A stretch of DNA of 64,000 nucleotides from Marinomonas sp. THO17. GTDB lineage: Bacteria; Pseudomonadota; Gammaproteobacteria; Pseudomonadales; Marinomonadaceae. This document shows, in pieces, positions 1 to 8,331 of this stretch (position 1 is the first letter of the stretch; every line of letters begins with the position of its first letter). Both the position numbers and the translations under genes were made by a program. The stretch is taken from positions 1,554,501 through 1,618,500 of the forward strand of contig NZ_AP031575.1 in NCBI RefSeq assembly GCF_040436405.1. The letters are read 5' to 3'. The notes under the pieces were generated by a model. That model saw only the letters and a list, made by a program, of their open reading frames with translations. It did no database searches and was not told where the DNA came from.

Positions 1-709
1 TTACGAATAAATAACCTTTACTGCGGATGGTTTTTATTCGACGAGGATGAATTGGGTCATCGCCAATTTTGGAACGAATTCGAGAAATACGCACATCCAC
101 AGAACGATCTTGACCATCGTATTCAATGCCACGCAATTCACCAAAAATTTCTTCCCGACTCAAGATTCGTCCAGCATTGCTAGCCAATAACCACAATAAA
201 TCAAATTCGGCACTGGTTAATTCTACTTCTTCACTGTTTAACCAAGCTTCACGACGGGAATTATCAATTTTAAGTGGGCCAAAAACCAAATTTTGTTCTT
301 CCTTGGCCACATCACTGGTCAGATCCACATCTTGTGTGCTGCGACGTAGTAAAGATTGCACTCGAGCCAATAAAACACGAGGCTTAGCAGGCTTGGAGAC
401 ATAATCGTCTGCACCAATTTCAAGACCAAGAATTTGATCCACATCGTCACTGCGAGCCGTCAGCATTAAAATCGGGCCTTTGTAATCATTGCGAACACTG
501 CGACAAACAGTAAATCCATCTGCCCCGGGTAGCATCAAATCCAGAATCACCAGAGAAGGCTGTTCGGTAACAATTCGACTGATGGCTTTGCGGCCATCTG
601 GCTCTATGCTTACTGTAAAACCATTTTTTTGTAAGTATTCTTGAGTGAGCGAGGCCAAGCGCTCATCATCCTCAACAATTAGAATTGTTTGGTCTTCATT
701 CACACTCAT
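1..709 (-). CDS. rstA: OmpR-family response regulator, RstA-like (3' end cut by window edge)
   Basis: DNA-binding response regulator, 236 codons visible with no stop before the left edge. The N-terminal receiver domain has the acidic pair EDDE near residue 12, the phospho-acceptor Asp in LVILDLMLPG near residue 56 and the conserved Lys in VSKPAKPRVLLARV near residue 105. The C-terminal winged helix ends with DRSVDVRISRIRSKI and RIKTIRSKGYLF. The odd KPAKPRVLLAR stretch and the overall pattern recall RstA, the partner of sensor RstB, so I expect an rstB-like kinase gene just outside the window. The ATG lies at 707-709. The family is certain; the RstA assignment rests on remembered sequence and is less so. 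Confidence 0.85.
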   Translation of the reverse strand, partial: MSVNEDQTILIVEDDERLASLTQEYLQKNGFTVSIEPDGRKAISRIVTEQPSLVILDLMLPGADGFTVCRSVRNDYKGPILMLTARSDDVDQILGLEIGADDYVSKPAKPRVLLARVQSLLRRSTQDVDLTSDVAKEEQNLVFGPLKIDNSRREAWLNSEEVELTSAEFDLLWLLASNAGRILSREEIFGELRGIEYDGQDRSVDVRISRIRSKIGDDPIHPRRIKTIRSKGYLFV

Positions 710-770
710 GGGCAGTCCTCGTCCAATTTCTGCTTATGTTTTAATTAGTTAGAAAGCTATTTACCTAACT

Positions 771-1223
771 TCAATCTACTAGAAGATTTTTAATTTGTCT
801 AACTCTGTCACGATTAATTGCAAAATCAGAATATCCCAGACGTGACGCCGAGCGGATATGGACCACGCTGTCACCTTCTGGAAAGTAAAACTCTACATCA
901 TCAATATAGCCAACAATGTCGCTTTTTACTTCAAAGTGAACATAACCAAAGGTATTTTTAACCATTTTGGCTCCCTGCTCCAACATCAGGGCTTCCACAC
1001 GCAGCTGTATGTCTTTTCGGGAACCCGAATACACAAATGGCTCAACGTAATGCTCCTGATCAGCTGGGTCAGCCTGAGTAGAAACACAGTTTGGCGACTC
1101 TGGACAGACTTTTAACTGGCCATTTGTGACTCCTAATCCCTCAGGCATTTGACTGTTCAATTTAACATAGCCAAAGAAGCCTGCGAGTAGTACAACAATC
1201 AACACAAGTATCCAGCGAACCAT
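771..1223 (-). CDS. DUF1499 family membrane-anchored protein
   Basis: A 150-residue protein with one N-terminal hydrophobic segment (about residues 4-22), then a soluble domain with the DUF1499 pattern: CPESPNCVSTQ near residues 40-50, a central FGYVHFEVKS and a closing SASRLGYSDFAINRDRVRQI. Function is unknown for the family; the anchor predicts a periplasmic or membrane-associated location. It lies between the response regulator and rluB on the same strand, but 61 and 29 bases away, so membership of one operon is unproven. The start is a normal ATG. Confidence 0.8.
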   Translation of the reverse strand: MVRWILVLIVVLLAGFFGYVKLNSQMPEGLGVTNGQLKVCPESPNCVSTQADPADQEHYVEPFVYSGSRKDIQLRVEALMLEQGAKMVKNTFGYVHFEVKSDIVGYIDDVEFYFPEGDSVVHIRSASRLGYSDFAINRDRVRQIKNLLVD

Positions 1224-1252
1224 GCTTCAACTCTCTCCCAATTTATTCATAC

Positions 1253-2152
1253 TTATCGAAACGATCTTTTACCTGGTTTTTTAGGCTTAAATTCCGGTTT
1301 ATCACTGGATTGCCAATCAAAACCTTTGTTACTTCGACGGGCGCCGCCCGCCGTTGCTTTGTTCTTGTTACGCTTGATGTCCAACTTTTGTTGCTGCGTT
1401 TTGGGTTTTACGGTTGCAACTTGCAAATCCACCATATCACACAAGGCATTAACTTCCTGTTCTTCCATTTCCACCCAACGGCCCACTTTGGCTTTGGAAG
1501 GTAAGAAAACTGGGCCAAAACGCACACGCTTCAAACGATTTACTTTCAGTCCTTGGGATTCCCAAAGACGACGCACCTCACGGTTACGACCTTCCATCAA
1601 GCAGACGTAAAACCAACGGTTAATACCTTCACCACCGCCATCAACAATATCAGTAAATTTCGCTGGACCATCTTCTAATTGAATACCTTTCTTCAAGTTT
1701 TCCAGATGCTCATCTGTCACCTCACCCATCACACGCACTAGGTACTCACGGTCAATTTCCGTTGACGGATGCATCAAACGATTGGCCAATTCACCGTCGG
1801 TGGTGAACAACAACAAACCAGAAGTATTAATATCCAGACGACCCACAGCAATCCAACGCTCACCACGCAGTTTGGGCAGTTTTTCAAAAACCGTAGTACG
1901 GCCTTCAGGATCTTTGCGGGTACAAACTTCACCTTCAGGCTTGTTATAAATAATCACTCGACGATTCTCACCCGCTTCCGTGGTGGTGATTGGATAGCCA
2001 TCTAAGGTGATATTGTCAGAAACGCTGACACGGTCTCCCAAGGTCGCAACTTCGCCGTTTACCATGACACGACCTTCGCGAATACGATTTTCCATTTCAC
2101 GACGAGAACCTTGCCCTGCTCGTGCCAATACTTTCTGTAACTTTTCGTCCAT
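1253..2152 (-). CDS. rluB: 23S rRNA pseudouridine(2605) synthase RluB
   Basis: Converts a uridine in helix 93 of 23S rRNA to pseudouridine. The 299-residue protein starts with an S4 RNA-binding domain (residues 1-45, [15 protein letters not shown]) followed by the RsuA/RluB catalytic domain; the catalytic Asp is D107 in [15 protein letters not shown] second family motif, [13 protein letters not shown], lies near residues 187-199. The tail from about residue 245 is basic ([17 protein letters not shown], ending KKPGKRSFR), typical of RluB and likely to bind RNA. In pseudomonads scpA and scpB normally sit between yciO and rluB; here there are only 112 non-coding bases. Confidence 0.93.
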   Translation of the reverse strand: MDEKLQKVLARAGQGSRREMENRIREGRVMVNGEVATLGDRVSVSDNITLDGYPITTTEAGENRRVIIYNKPEGEVCTRKDPEGRTTVFEKLPKLRGERWIAVGRLDINTSGLLLFTTDGELANRLMHPSTEIDREYLVRVMGEVTDEHLENLKKGIQLEDGPAKFTDIVDGGGEGINRWFYVCLMEGRNREVRRLWESQGLKVNRLKRVRFGPVFLPSKAKVGRWVEMEEQEVNALCDMVDLQVATVKPKTQQQKLDIKRNKNKATAGGARRSNKGFDWQSSDKPEFKPKKPGKRSFR

Positions 2153-2218
2153 TCGGAACCTCTTTTGGGGATGCTTCTCAGCAACCCAGATTGATAATAC
2201 ACTTACTAAATGTCGGTA

Positions 2219-2254
2219 ATTATAGGACAGACAATCCAGCGCTAACAGCTGTTA
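2219..2254 (-). promoter_or_regulatory. Putative rluB promoter with adjacent 12-bp palindrome
   Basis: Reading the minus strand, a perfect TATAAT lies at 2219-2224, 67 bases before the rluB ATG. A perfect 12-base palindrome TAACAGCTGTTA lies at 2243-2254, where the -35 region would fall; no good -35 hexamer is visible. This could be a weak or activated promoter, or an operator. The assignment is by eye only. Confidence 0.35.
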
Positions 2255-2264
2255 ATACAACAAT

Positions 2265-2885
2265 TTACATGAAAGGAGAGGTATCACCAGCTCCCACGCG
2301 AACCACTTCTACTTGATCAGCATCCATGACTACCACTGTGGTCGGTTGCAAACCACAAAACCCACCGTCTATCACTAAATCTAGAGCATGTTCTAAAGTA
2401 TCGCGAATATCATAAGGGTCCGTCATCGGATCCGATTCTCCAGGCAAAATCAAAGAGACACTCATCATCGGTTCCCCTAATTCTTCTAGCAAAGCCGATA
2501 CAATTCGACTATTCGGCACTCGAATACCAATGGTTTTGCGTTTTGGGTGTAATAAGCGACGCGGTACTTCTGAGGTCGCCTGAAAAATAAAGGTATAAGG
2601 ACCCGGCGTATTTTTTTTTAACAAGCGATATAAACGATTGTCAAAACGCGCATAAGTTGAAATTTCTGATAAATCTCGACACACCAAGGTAAAATTATGC
2701 TTATCGTCCAAACGACGTATGGCACGAATTCGATCCAACGCGGCTTTGTCGCCGAGATGACAACCCAGCGAGTAACCACAATCCGTAGGATAAGCAACCA
2801 CGCCCCCTTGTCGAATTACCTCAGCGGCCTGTTTAATCAAACGCACTTGAGGATTTTCAGGGTGAACTTGAAAGAACTGACTCAT
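2265..2885 (-). CDS. yciO: YciO, Sua5/YrdC-family protein
   Basis: A 206-residue single-domain YrdC/Sua5-like protein. Family features are the N-terminal GGVVAYPTDCGYSLGC, KRKTIGIRVPNS near the middle and GEPMMSVSLILPG. TsaC/Sua5 make threonylcarbamoyl-adenylate for tRNA t6A; YciO paralogues share the fold but their physiological role is not settled. I chose the ATG at 2885 over an upstream one at 2900 because GGGAAGG is well placed before it and MSQFFQVHPENP is the usual YciO N-terminus. Probably co-transcribed with rnm upstream. Confidence 0.88.
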   Translation of the reverse strand: MSQFFQVHPENPQVRLIKQAAEVIRQGGVVAYPTDCGYSLGCHLGDKAALDRIRAIRRLDDKHNFTLVCRDLSEISTYARFDNRLYRLLKKNTPGPYTFIFQATSEVPRRLLHPKRKTIGIRVPNSRIVSALLEELGEPMMSVSLILPGESDPMTDPYDIRDTLEHALDLVIDGGFCGLQPTTVVVMDADQVEVVRVGAGDTSPFM

Positions 2886-2977
2886 ATTGCCTTCCCACAT
2901 ATATTTACGACTGGCATTGCAGACAAATCAACTTTATCAACGACGCCCTCCAATTTATTAAAGAACAACTAAAGACT

Positions 2978-3826
2978 TCACCAATCTTGCCATACCAAAT
3001 CCACCTCACTGGCGTGAATTTGTGTGTATTTACCCACCTGCATCCAAGGCCCAAACGGACCATGATAGTCGCTACCAGCGGACGCTTTTAAAGAAAATTG
3101 AGTGGACAACTTTTCTAACAATCGAACATGATCCGGCTTTTCATTACCCGATACCACTTCAATTCCAGTTCCCCCCCAGCGTGCGAAATCTGCCAATAAA
3201 CGACGCAATTTTGTTACCGTTAAAGGGTAGCGTTTGGGGTGCGCCAAAATCAGTTCCATCCCTTGACCAGAAAGTTGATTCAACACCTCTTCTAACTCAG
3301 GCCAGACATCTCGTAACTTGCCTAAACGCTTATTTCCCAAGTAGCGGTCAAAGGCTTTATTAGCATCTTTTACTAAGCCTTTTTCCACCAACAATCGAGC
3401 AAAATGGGGTCGCCCAAGTTGGCTATCTCCCGCCAAAGCAAACGCTTCATCATACAAATCAGGCAAACCTTGTTTAACCAACAAATCGGCAATGCGCCTA
3501 GCTCGTTCAAGACGAATTTTTTGGTTTTGTGTCACTACAGATTGCAGGGCCTGATTCTCTTCATCAAAGTTCAATGCCACCATATGCAAAGGGATACCAT
3601 GCCATTGAGTCGATAACTCTACCCCATTGATAAAACTCAACCCCTGTTCTTTGGCTCTTTGTCTTGCCTCTGGTAAGCCTGCAACACTGTCATGATCCGT
3701 TAACGCAAATAAGCTGACTTGTTGTTCAACAGCCAAATCAACCAGTTCTGTGGGAGTCAGTTTGCCATCCGAACGAATGGAATGGGTATGTAAATCAACT
3801 TTTCGGTAACTCGCAGCATCGGACAT
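2978..3826 (-). CDS. rnm: PHP-domain phosphoesterase RNase AM / nucleoside bisphosphate phosphatase
   Basis: A 282-residue PHP-family metal-dependent phosphoesterase, formerly TrpH/YciV. Metal-binding motifs are visible: DLHTHSIRSDG near residue 11, ALTDHDS near 42, LAHPKRYP near 196 and SAGSDYHGP near 252. E. coli RNase AM acts on 3',5'-bisphosphates and trims 5' ends of rRNA precursors. It is transcribed divergently from yciB, as in many gammaproteobacteria, with yciO following. Gene context and motifs agree, so the assignment is firm; substrate preference is inferred from the family. Confidence 0.87.
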   Translation of the reverse strand: MSDAASYRKVDLHTHSIRSDGKLTPTELVDLAVEQQVSLFALTDHDSVAGLPEARQRAKEQGLSFINGVELSTQWHGIPLHMVALNFDEENQALQSVVTQNQKIRLERARRIADLLVKQGLPDLYDEAFALAGDSQLGRPHFARLLVEKGLVKDANKAFDRYLGNKRLGKLRDVWPELEEVLNQLSGQGMELILAHPKRYPLTVTKLRRLLADFARWGGTGIEVVSGNEKPDHVRLLEKLSTQFSLKASAGSDYHGPFGPWMQVGKYTQIHASEVDLVWQDW

Positions 3827-3891
3827 AGACAGACTGTTTTTTCAAGGAAATGACGGTTATTATAAGTCAGCATACATAAATTGGTTTTTAT

Positions 3892-4428
3892 ATGAAATTA
3901 CTATTCGACTTTCTACCTATCGTTATTTTCTTTGTTGTTTATAAAATGACAAACGATCTTATTATCGCCACCGCTGTGTTGATCCCAGCCACCTTATTGC
4001 AAGTCGGCTATACTTGGCTAAAACACAAAACCGTGGAAAAAATGCATCTGGTCTCATTAGCCCTTGTCGTTTTACTGGGTGGCGCCACTGTGATGATGGG
4101 AGACGGAGACTTCATTAAATGGAAACCCACTGTAGTCAATGGTTTGTTCGCCATTGTATTTTTTGCCAGTCAATTTATTGGCAATAAAAACATACTGCAA
4201 CGCATGATGGGCGACAAATTGGAACTTCCTTTCAAAGTGTGGCGCAACCTAAACATGGCATGGGTAGGCTTTTTTATCCTATCAGGTTTAACCAACCTTT
4301 ATGTGGCCTTTACTTTTAGTGAAGACATTTGGGTGGATTTCAAACTCTTTGGCCTACTTGGCATGACCTTAGTATTCATTATTCTGCAGGGCATTTACCT
4401 GTCTTCTCACCTACAAAACAAAGAATAA
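3892..4428 (+). CDS. yciB: Inner-membrane septation protein YciB (IspZ family)
   Basis: A 178-residue, very hydrophobic protein with about five membrane segments. It opens with the typical MKLLFDFLPIVIFFVVYK and contains WKPTVVNGLFAIVFF and LPFKVWRNLNMAWVGFF, both family signatures. YciB is an inner-membrane protein linked to envelope integrity and cell-division/elongation complexes. It is followed 13 bases later by yciI, and the pair is divergent from rnm, the same arrangement as in E. coli relatives. Confidence 0.93.
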   Translation: MKLLFDFLPIVIFFVVYKMTNDLIIATAVLIPATLLQVGYTWLKHKTVEKMHLVSLALVVLLGGATVMMGDGDFIKWKPTVVNGLFAIVFFASQFIGNKNILQRMMGDKLELPFKVWRNLNMAWVGFFILSGLTNLYVAFTFSEDIWVDFKLFGLLGMTLVFIILQGIYLSSHLQNKE

Positions 4429-4441
4429 TTAAGGAACTAAA

Positions 4442-4744
4442 ATGCTGTATTCCATTGTCGGACAAGACGTACCTAACAGCCTAAGCGCACGTCAATCGGC
4501 TCGTCCAGCTCATCTTGAACGCCTTGAGGAACTACAAAAACAAGGTCGTTTGGTACTGGCAGGCCCCAACCCTGCCATTGAATCAGATAATCCAGGTGAT
4601 GCGGGGTTTACCGGCAGCCTGATTGTGGCAGAGTTTGTCAGCCTTGCTGAAGCCAAAACGTGGGCAGAAGCCGATCCTTATGTGGCCGCAGGTGTGTATC
4701 AATCAGTTGCGGTAAAGCCTTTTAAACAGGTTTTTCCTAACTAA
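4442..4744 (+). CDS. yciI: YciI family protein
   Basis: A 100-residue single-domain YciI-like protein of the ferredoxin-like dimeric alpha+beta class. The His in [12 protein letters not shown] (residue 24) and the Asp in [12 protein letters not shown] (about residue 78) are the conserved pair proposed to be catalytic in the family. The physiological substrate is unknown. It directly follows yciB and ends before a strong hairpin, so yciB-yciI is a two-gene operon. Confidence 0.9.
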   Translation: MLYSIVGQDVPNSLSARQSARPAHLERLEELQKQGRLVLAGPNPAIESDNPGDAGFTGSLIVAEFVSLAEAKTWAEADPYVAAGVYQSVAVKPFKQVFPN

Positions 4745-4805
4745 TTTCCTAACTGACCCTACAATAAATCGTATTGGCCCCAATCCCAATACCTAGCCCT
4801 ATAAC

Positions 4806-4837
4806 AAAAAAGCGAAGCATCATAGCTTCGCTTTTTT
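4806..4837. terminator. Bidirectional Rho-independent terminator
   Basis: A-run plus GCGAAGC at 4806-4818 pairs with GCTTCGC plus T-run at 4825-4837 around a 6-base loop. With A's on one side and T's on the other it serves both yciI (plus) and the SelT/SelW-like gene (minus), which converge here. Confidence 0.9.
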
Positions 4838-4858
4838 GTGGGGCCGTATCGCGATGCT

Positions 4859-5152
4859 TTAGCGGGTATTTTTGTCTTTCACATCGGAATGGCCAAGATC
4901 CCGTTGAGGATCGATCACATCTCTTAAGCGTTGTTTTAGCACTTTTGCCTCAGGAAAGCCTTCTTCGGCTTTACGACACCATATTTCTTTATCATTCACG
5001 CGGACCTTAAAAACTCCACCTTGGCTCGGCAATAAGGTCACGCTTTTGATATCATCGTCGAAGGTTGTTAGTAGCTCTTGTGCTAACCAAGCAGCGCGCA
5101 ACATCCAACGACATAAAGTACAATATTCGATTTCAACCACAGCCGTTCGCAT
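4859..5152 (-). CDS. SelT/SelW/SelH family thioredoxin-fold protein (Cys form)
   Basis: A 97-residue protein with the redox motif CTLC (C11 and C14) at the end of the first strand, followed by WMLRAAWLAQELL and the family segment LLPSQGGVFKVRVNDKEIW. Selenoprotein W relatives have Cys-x-x-Sec at this spot; here the second position is an ordinary Cys codon. It probably acts as a thiol-disulfide or redox-sensing protein; the substrate is unknown. The ATG at 5152 is preferred over an upstream one because GGAG lies 7 bases before it. It shares its upstream region with ppiA, which is divergent. Confidence 0.82.
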   Translation of the reverse strand: MRTAVVEIEYCTLCRWMLRAAWLAQELLTTFDDDIKSVTLLPSQGGVFKVRVNDKEIWCRKAEEGFPEAKVLKQRLRDVIDPQRDLGHSDVKDKNTR

Positions 5153-5237
5153 TTGCTTTCTCCAACAGGTAAATGAGTGCTGTTTTAATTTATCCACGCC
5201 TCAGTGTAAGGTGAGGCAAACTAAGAGGAATTTGTTA

Positions 5238-5789
5238 ATGCGTCACCTCATCATAACGGCTTTCACCCTTCTAGCTTTTAGTATTCAAGCACAGGCAACT
5301 CAAGTTGACATTGTAACGTCACAGGGCACTATTCGAGTAGACTTAAATGAACAGGCGGCACCAAAAACCGTCGCTAACTTCCTACGCTACGTTGATGAAG
5401 GCTTTTACGACAACACCATTTTTCACCGTGTGATTCGTGGTTTTATGATTCAAGGTGGCGGTTTTACCAAAGACATGGAACGCAAATCCACACATAAGGC
5501 GGTTGCCTATGAGGGCGACAATGGGCTGGCGAATAATCGCGGCACTCTAGCCATGGCAAGAACTCAAGATCCAAACAGTGCCACTTCCCAATTCTTCATA
5601 AATCAAGTAGATAACAGTTTTCTCAACCACGGAGCCCGTGGTGGAGCAGGTTATACCGTGTTTGGTAATGTTGTAACCGGTATGGAGGTTATCGATAATA
5701 TCGCAGTGACGGATACTCGCAACCTCGGCCCATTTCAAAATGTTCCTAGCACGCCCATTATGATCGAGAGCATAACGCGTGTTGAATAG
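5238..5789 (+). CDS. ppiA: Periplasmic cyclophilin-type peptidyl-prolyl isomerase
   Basis: A 183-residue cyclophilin that isomerises Xaa-Pro bonds in exported proteins. Residues 1-20 form a signal peptide ending at SIQAQA, and the mature chain starts with TQVDIVTSQGTIRV. Core motifs are FLRYVDEGFYDNTIFHRVI, MIQGGG, LAMART and SATSQFFINQVDN, which contain the usual Arg, Phe and Gln active-site residues. The open frame runs further upstream, but that extension is antisense to the neighbour and lacks cyclophilin sequence; the ATG at 5238 follows an AGAGGA ribosome site. The last 11 bases overlap mnmC. Confidence 0.92.
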   Translation: MRHLIITAFTLLAFSIQAQATQVDIVTSQGTIRVDLNEQAAPKTVANFLRYVDEGFYDNTIFHRVIRGFMIQGGGFTKDMERKSTHKAVAYEGDNGLANNRGTLAMARTQDPNSATSQFFINQVDNSFLNHGARGGAGYTVFGNVVTGMEVIDNIAVTDTRNLGPFQNVPSTPIMIESITRVE

Positions 5790-7779
5790 TTATCGCCTTG
5801 CTTCTCCAAAATTGGATTGGAGCCCGGAAGGCGCGCCCATTTCCAGTGAATTTGATGACGTTTATTTCGATAAGGAATCTGGCCTGGAAGAAACCCGTTA
5901 TGTCTTCATAAAACACAATCGTTTGATTGAGCGTTGGTCAAGTATGACTCAGCGCCATTTTGTGATTGCTGAAACGGGATTTGGCACCGGACTCAATTTT
6001 CTTTGCGCTATACAAGGCTTTCTTGACTGCGCCCCAAAGGATAAACAATTGCATTTCATCTCGGTGGAAAAATTCCCCATGAGCAAAGATGCTTTGCACT
6101 CTGCGCTCAAGATGTGGCCATCATTAACATCTTTTAGTGAAGAGCTCATAGCGGTTTACCCTGAAGCTTGCCATGGCTTACACCGCTTATCGCTGGCCAA
6201 TGGACGGATCCAGCTCAGCCTTTGGTTTGGTGAAGCAGAGCAAGGCTTTGCAAGTCTAGACGCGGATGTGGACGCTTGGTTTTTAGACGGCTTCGCGCCC
6301 AGTAAAAACCCAGAAATGTGGAGCGAAAAGTTATTCCACCACATTCACCGTCTGAGCCATCAAGGAACTACTTTCGCTACCTTTACCGCCGCAGGTATAG
6401 TACGCCGCGGTTTACAACAAGTGGGTTTCGACGTTCGCAAAGTAAAAGGTTTTGGTCATAAGCGCGAAATGGCGATCGGTCAACTTGAGAAAACGAGCAA
6501 AACCTTATCGGAACGCATGTCGCAAGGACAAGCATGGTTTAATGTACGACAAGACTCGCCAGCACAAATTGGTCGCGTGTTAGTGGTTGGTTCCGGCCTA
6601 TCTGGTGCGCATACCGCCTTTGCTTTAGCTCAGCAAGGTATTGAAGTAACGGTTTGGGAACAAGAAGATGTAATTGCCAAACACGCATCCGGTAATCCAC
6701 AAGGCATGCTTTATCCTAAACTGGCAGCTGAAGATACTCCTCTTAACCGTTTTTATTTAAGCGGTTTTTTGCAGGCTGCGGCCATGTATCAAACACTCGA
6801 TCCAGATGGCGAATTTTGGCGTCAATCTGGTTTGTTGCAAATTCCTAAAAACGCAAAGGAAGCGCAACGTTTTGAGAAACTCTTAACAGCCAAGCTATAT
6901 CCTGAAACCGTATTAACAGCTTCTAAGCAGAAACCGGGTAGCCTTCATCTGCCTTTATCTGGCTGGGTCGCCCCACAAGCCCTGTGCGAACACTTACTCA
7001 GTCATGACAAAATTCATGTCCAACTCAATTGCAAATTGCAGTCGATCAGCAAAGTTCAAGAAGAAAACACTCAAGATAAGGTTTGGCAAGTCAGCAATGG
7101 TAAGGAAAAGCATTTTTTTTCCCATGTGGTGATTTGCACCGCTAATCAGACACACCAGTTAAAAGATCTTCCTGATAATCCGGCCTATGCCATTCGCGGT
7201 CAGGTCGCCAACATGCCTCTTGAAGCGGCCGAGCAAGCCTGCATAAAAGCCACAGGTAATACGCAAGCTTTAGACTTTAAACAGGTTTTGTGTGAATTTG
7301 GTTATGTCTCACCGGCTTTAAAGGGCAAGCTGCATTTTGGTTCTACTTACGATCTTAATGACACAGATACCGATGTGCGCCCAGAAGGCCATGAGCGTAA
7401 CTTAAAAATATTAGAAAGCTTGTTAGCATTACCCGACAATACTTTTAATGTGTCGGACTGCCAGGGAAGAACCGCCTTTCGTTGTGCCGTGCCAGATTAC
7501 ACGCCAATTGTTGGACCTATTCAATCTGACATCCAGTATCGCCAAACGTTTGAGCCCCTCAGTAAAAATGCCAAATGGCAAAGTAATCAGATTGCCGAAC
7601 CAGCCAGTCAACTGTATCTGAATATTGGTCACGGTTCTCGCGGTTTGGTATCAACCCCATTGAGTGGACAATATATCGCCAGCTTGATCTTATCGACACC
7701 CTCACCGCTTGAGCAAAACATCAGCCGCATCTTGCACCCAAGCCGTTTTCTTATTCGCAACTTAAAACGCGGACAATAA
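5779..7779 (+). CDS. mnmC: Bifunctional tRNA mnm5s2U biosynthesis protein MnmC
   Basis: Carries out the last two steps of 5-methylaminomethyl-2-thiouridine formation at tRNA wobble position 34. The N-terminal DUF752 methyltransferase (about residues 1-240) has SSEFDDVYFDKESGLEETRY, ETGFGTGLNFL and DAWFLDGFAPSKNPEMW. The C-terminal FAD oxidase (about 265-660) has the dinucleotide-binding VLVVGSGLSGAHTAFALAQ and GHGSRGLVSTPLSG. Its length of 666 residues is normal. The start is GTG at 5779, or TTG just after, inside the ppiA stop region, suggesting translational coupling. Confidence 0.94.
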   Translation: MLNSYRLASPKLDWSPEGAPISSEFDDVYFDKESGLEETRYVFIKHNRLIERWSSMTQRHFVIAETGFGTGLNFLCAIQGFLDCAPKDKQLHFISVEKFPMSKDALHSALKMWPSLTSFSEELIAVYPEACHGLHRLSLANGRIQLSLWFGEAEQGFASLDADVDAWFLDGFAPSKNPEMWSEKLFHHIHRLSHQGTTFATFTAAGIVRRGLQQVGFDVRKVKGFGHKREMAIGQLEKTSKTLSERMSQGQAWFNVRQDSPAQIGRVLVVGSGLSGAHTAFALAQQGIEVTVWEQEDVIAKHASGNPQGMLYPKLAAEDTPLNRFYLSGFLQAAAMYQTLDPDGEFWRQSGLLQIPKNAKEAQRFEKLLTAKLYPETVLTASKQKPGSLHLPLSGWVAPQALCEHLLSHDKIHVQLNCKLQSISKVQEENTQDKVWQVSNGKEKHFFSHVVICTANQTHQLKDLPDNPAYAIRGQVANMPLEAAEQACIKATGNTQALDFKQVLCEFGYVSPALKGKLHFGSTYDLNDTDTDVRPEGHERNLKILESLLALPDNTFNVSDCQGRTAFRCAVPDYTPIVGPIQSDIQYRQTFEPLSKNAKWQSNQIAEPASQLYLNIGHGSRGLVSTPLSGQYIASLILSTPSPLEQNISRILHPSRFLIRNLKRGQ

Positions 7780-7795
7780 GTTTTCGCTAGAAAGA

Positions 7796-7823
7796 CACCT
7801 AATATAGAGAGGCACCTAATATA
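7796..7823. repeat. 11-bp direct repeat pair after mnmC
   Basis: CACCTAATATA occurs at 7796-7806 and again at 7813-7823, and a shorter related ACCTAATG follows near 7853 inside the terminator hairpin. It may be a slip duplication; no function can be read from it. Confidence 0.5.
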
Positions 7824-7866
7824 AAGCCCCATATATATTGATCAATGAATGACCTAATGGGGCTTT
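7823..7866. terminator. Probable bidirectional terminator between mnmC and a convergent orphan
   Basis: AAAGCCCCAT at 7823-7832 pairs perfectly with ATGGGGCTTT at 7857-7866 across a 24-base loop. The stem is flanked by A and T runs on opposite sides. It lies between two convergent genes, where a shared terminator is expected; the long loop makes it less certain than a short hairpin. Confidence 0.65.
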
Positions 7867-7897
7867 TCATCCTAACTAAACTGCATTCCCGCTAGAC

Positions 7898-8227
7898 TTA
7901 AGATTCAAACAACTCACAGGCGCTTGGAATTAATTCGGCAAAACGTTTCGCTGTATGTGGCCTGATAACCACTTGATTAAGGCTGGGTAACAGAGTTTGT
8001 AGAGTCTTACTAAGTTGTTGCAAACTAGGATTCATTGGTTCATATGGGTATTCGTGATCTTGTAGACTCAGTTTGTGCAGCTCATCTAGCTCATCTTGCA
8101 AGATGGATTTCATGGCAAAAAAACGGTCTTTTTGGTCGATATCATTGGTTTCCCAATAGGCATCCGAAAAACAAGCATTAAGCTCATAAAATAGATGCAA
8201 TGCATCAGCAACATTTTTCTTAGACAT
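7898..8227 (-). CDS. Small conserved-looking protein of unknown function
   Basis: A 109-residue acidic, soluble, mostly helical protein (MSKKNVADALHLFYELNACF at the N-terminus, KRFAELIPSACELFES at the C-terminus). I recognise no family. There is no signal peptide, membrane segment or motif. The ATG at 8227 follows GGAG at a good distance and is preferred to a TTG 24 bases upstream. It stands alone: convergent with mnmC, divergent from cysE. The clear ribosome site and clean stop placement before the terminator suggest that it is a real gene. Confidence 0.6.
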   Translation of the reverse strand: MSKKNVADALHLFYELNACFSDAYWETNDIDQKDRFFAMKSILQDELDELHKLSLQDHEYPYEPMNPSLQQLSKTLQTLLPSLNQVVIRPHTAKRFAELIPSACELFES

Positions 8228-8266
8228 AGTTTCTCCATCTTTCTTGGACAATCTAGGACTTGCCCC

Positions 8267-8294
8267 TTGTAAACTTTAACCCTAACCTTATAAC
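8267..8294 (+). promoter_or_regulatory. Putative sigma-70 promoter of cysE
   Basis: TTGTAA at 8267-8272 and TATAAC at 8289-8294 are separated by 16 bases, predicting a start near 8301 and a leader of about 30 bases before the cysE start codon. The assignment is by eye. Confidence 0.45.
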
Positions 8295-8331
8295 TTCATT
8301 CTAAACTTGAATCAACATAGGTGAATACCCC

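Noticed and set aside
4859..5152. Selenocysteine codon in the SelW-like gene
   Set aside because: Both redox positions are ordinary Cys codons; no in-frame TGA is used.
5046..5237. 64-residue N-terminal extension of the cyclophilin
   Set aside because: It is antisense to the SelW-like gene and would bury the signal peptide that begins at 5238.
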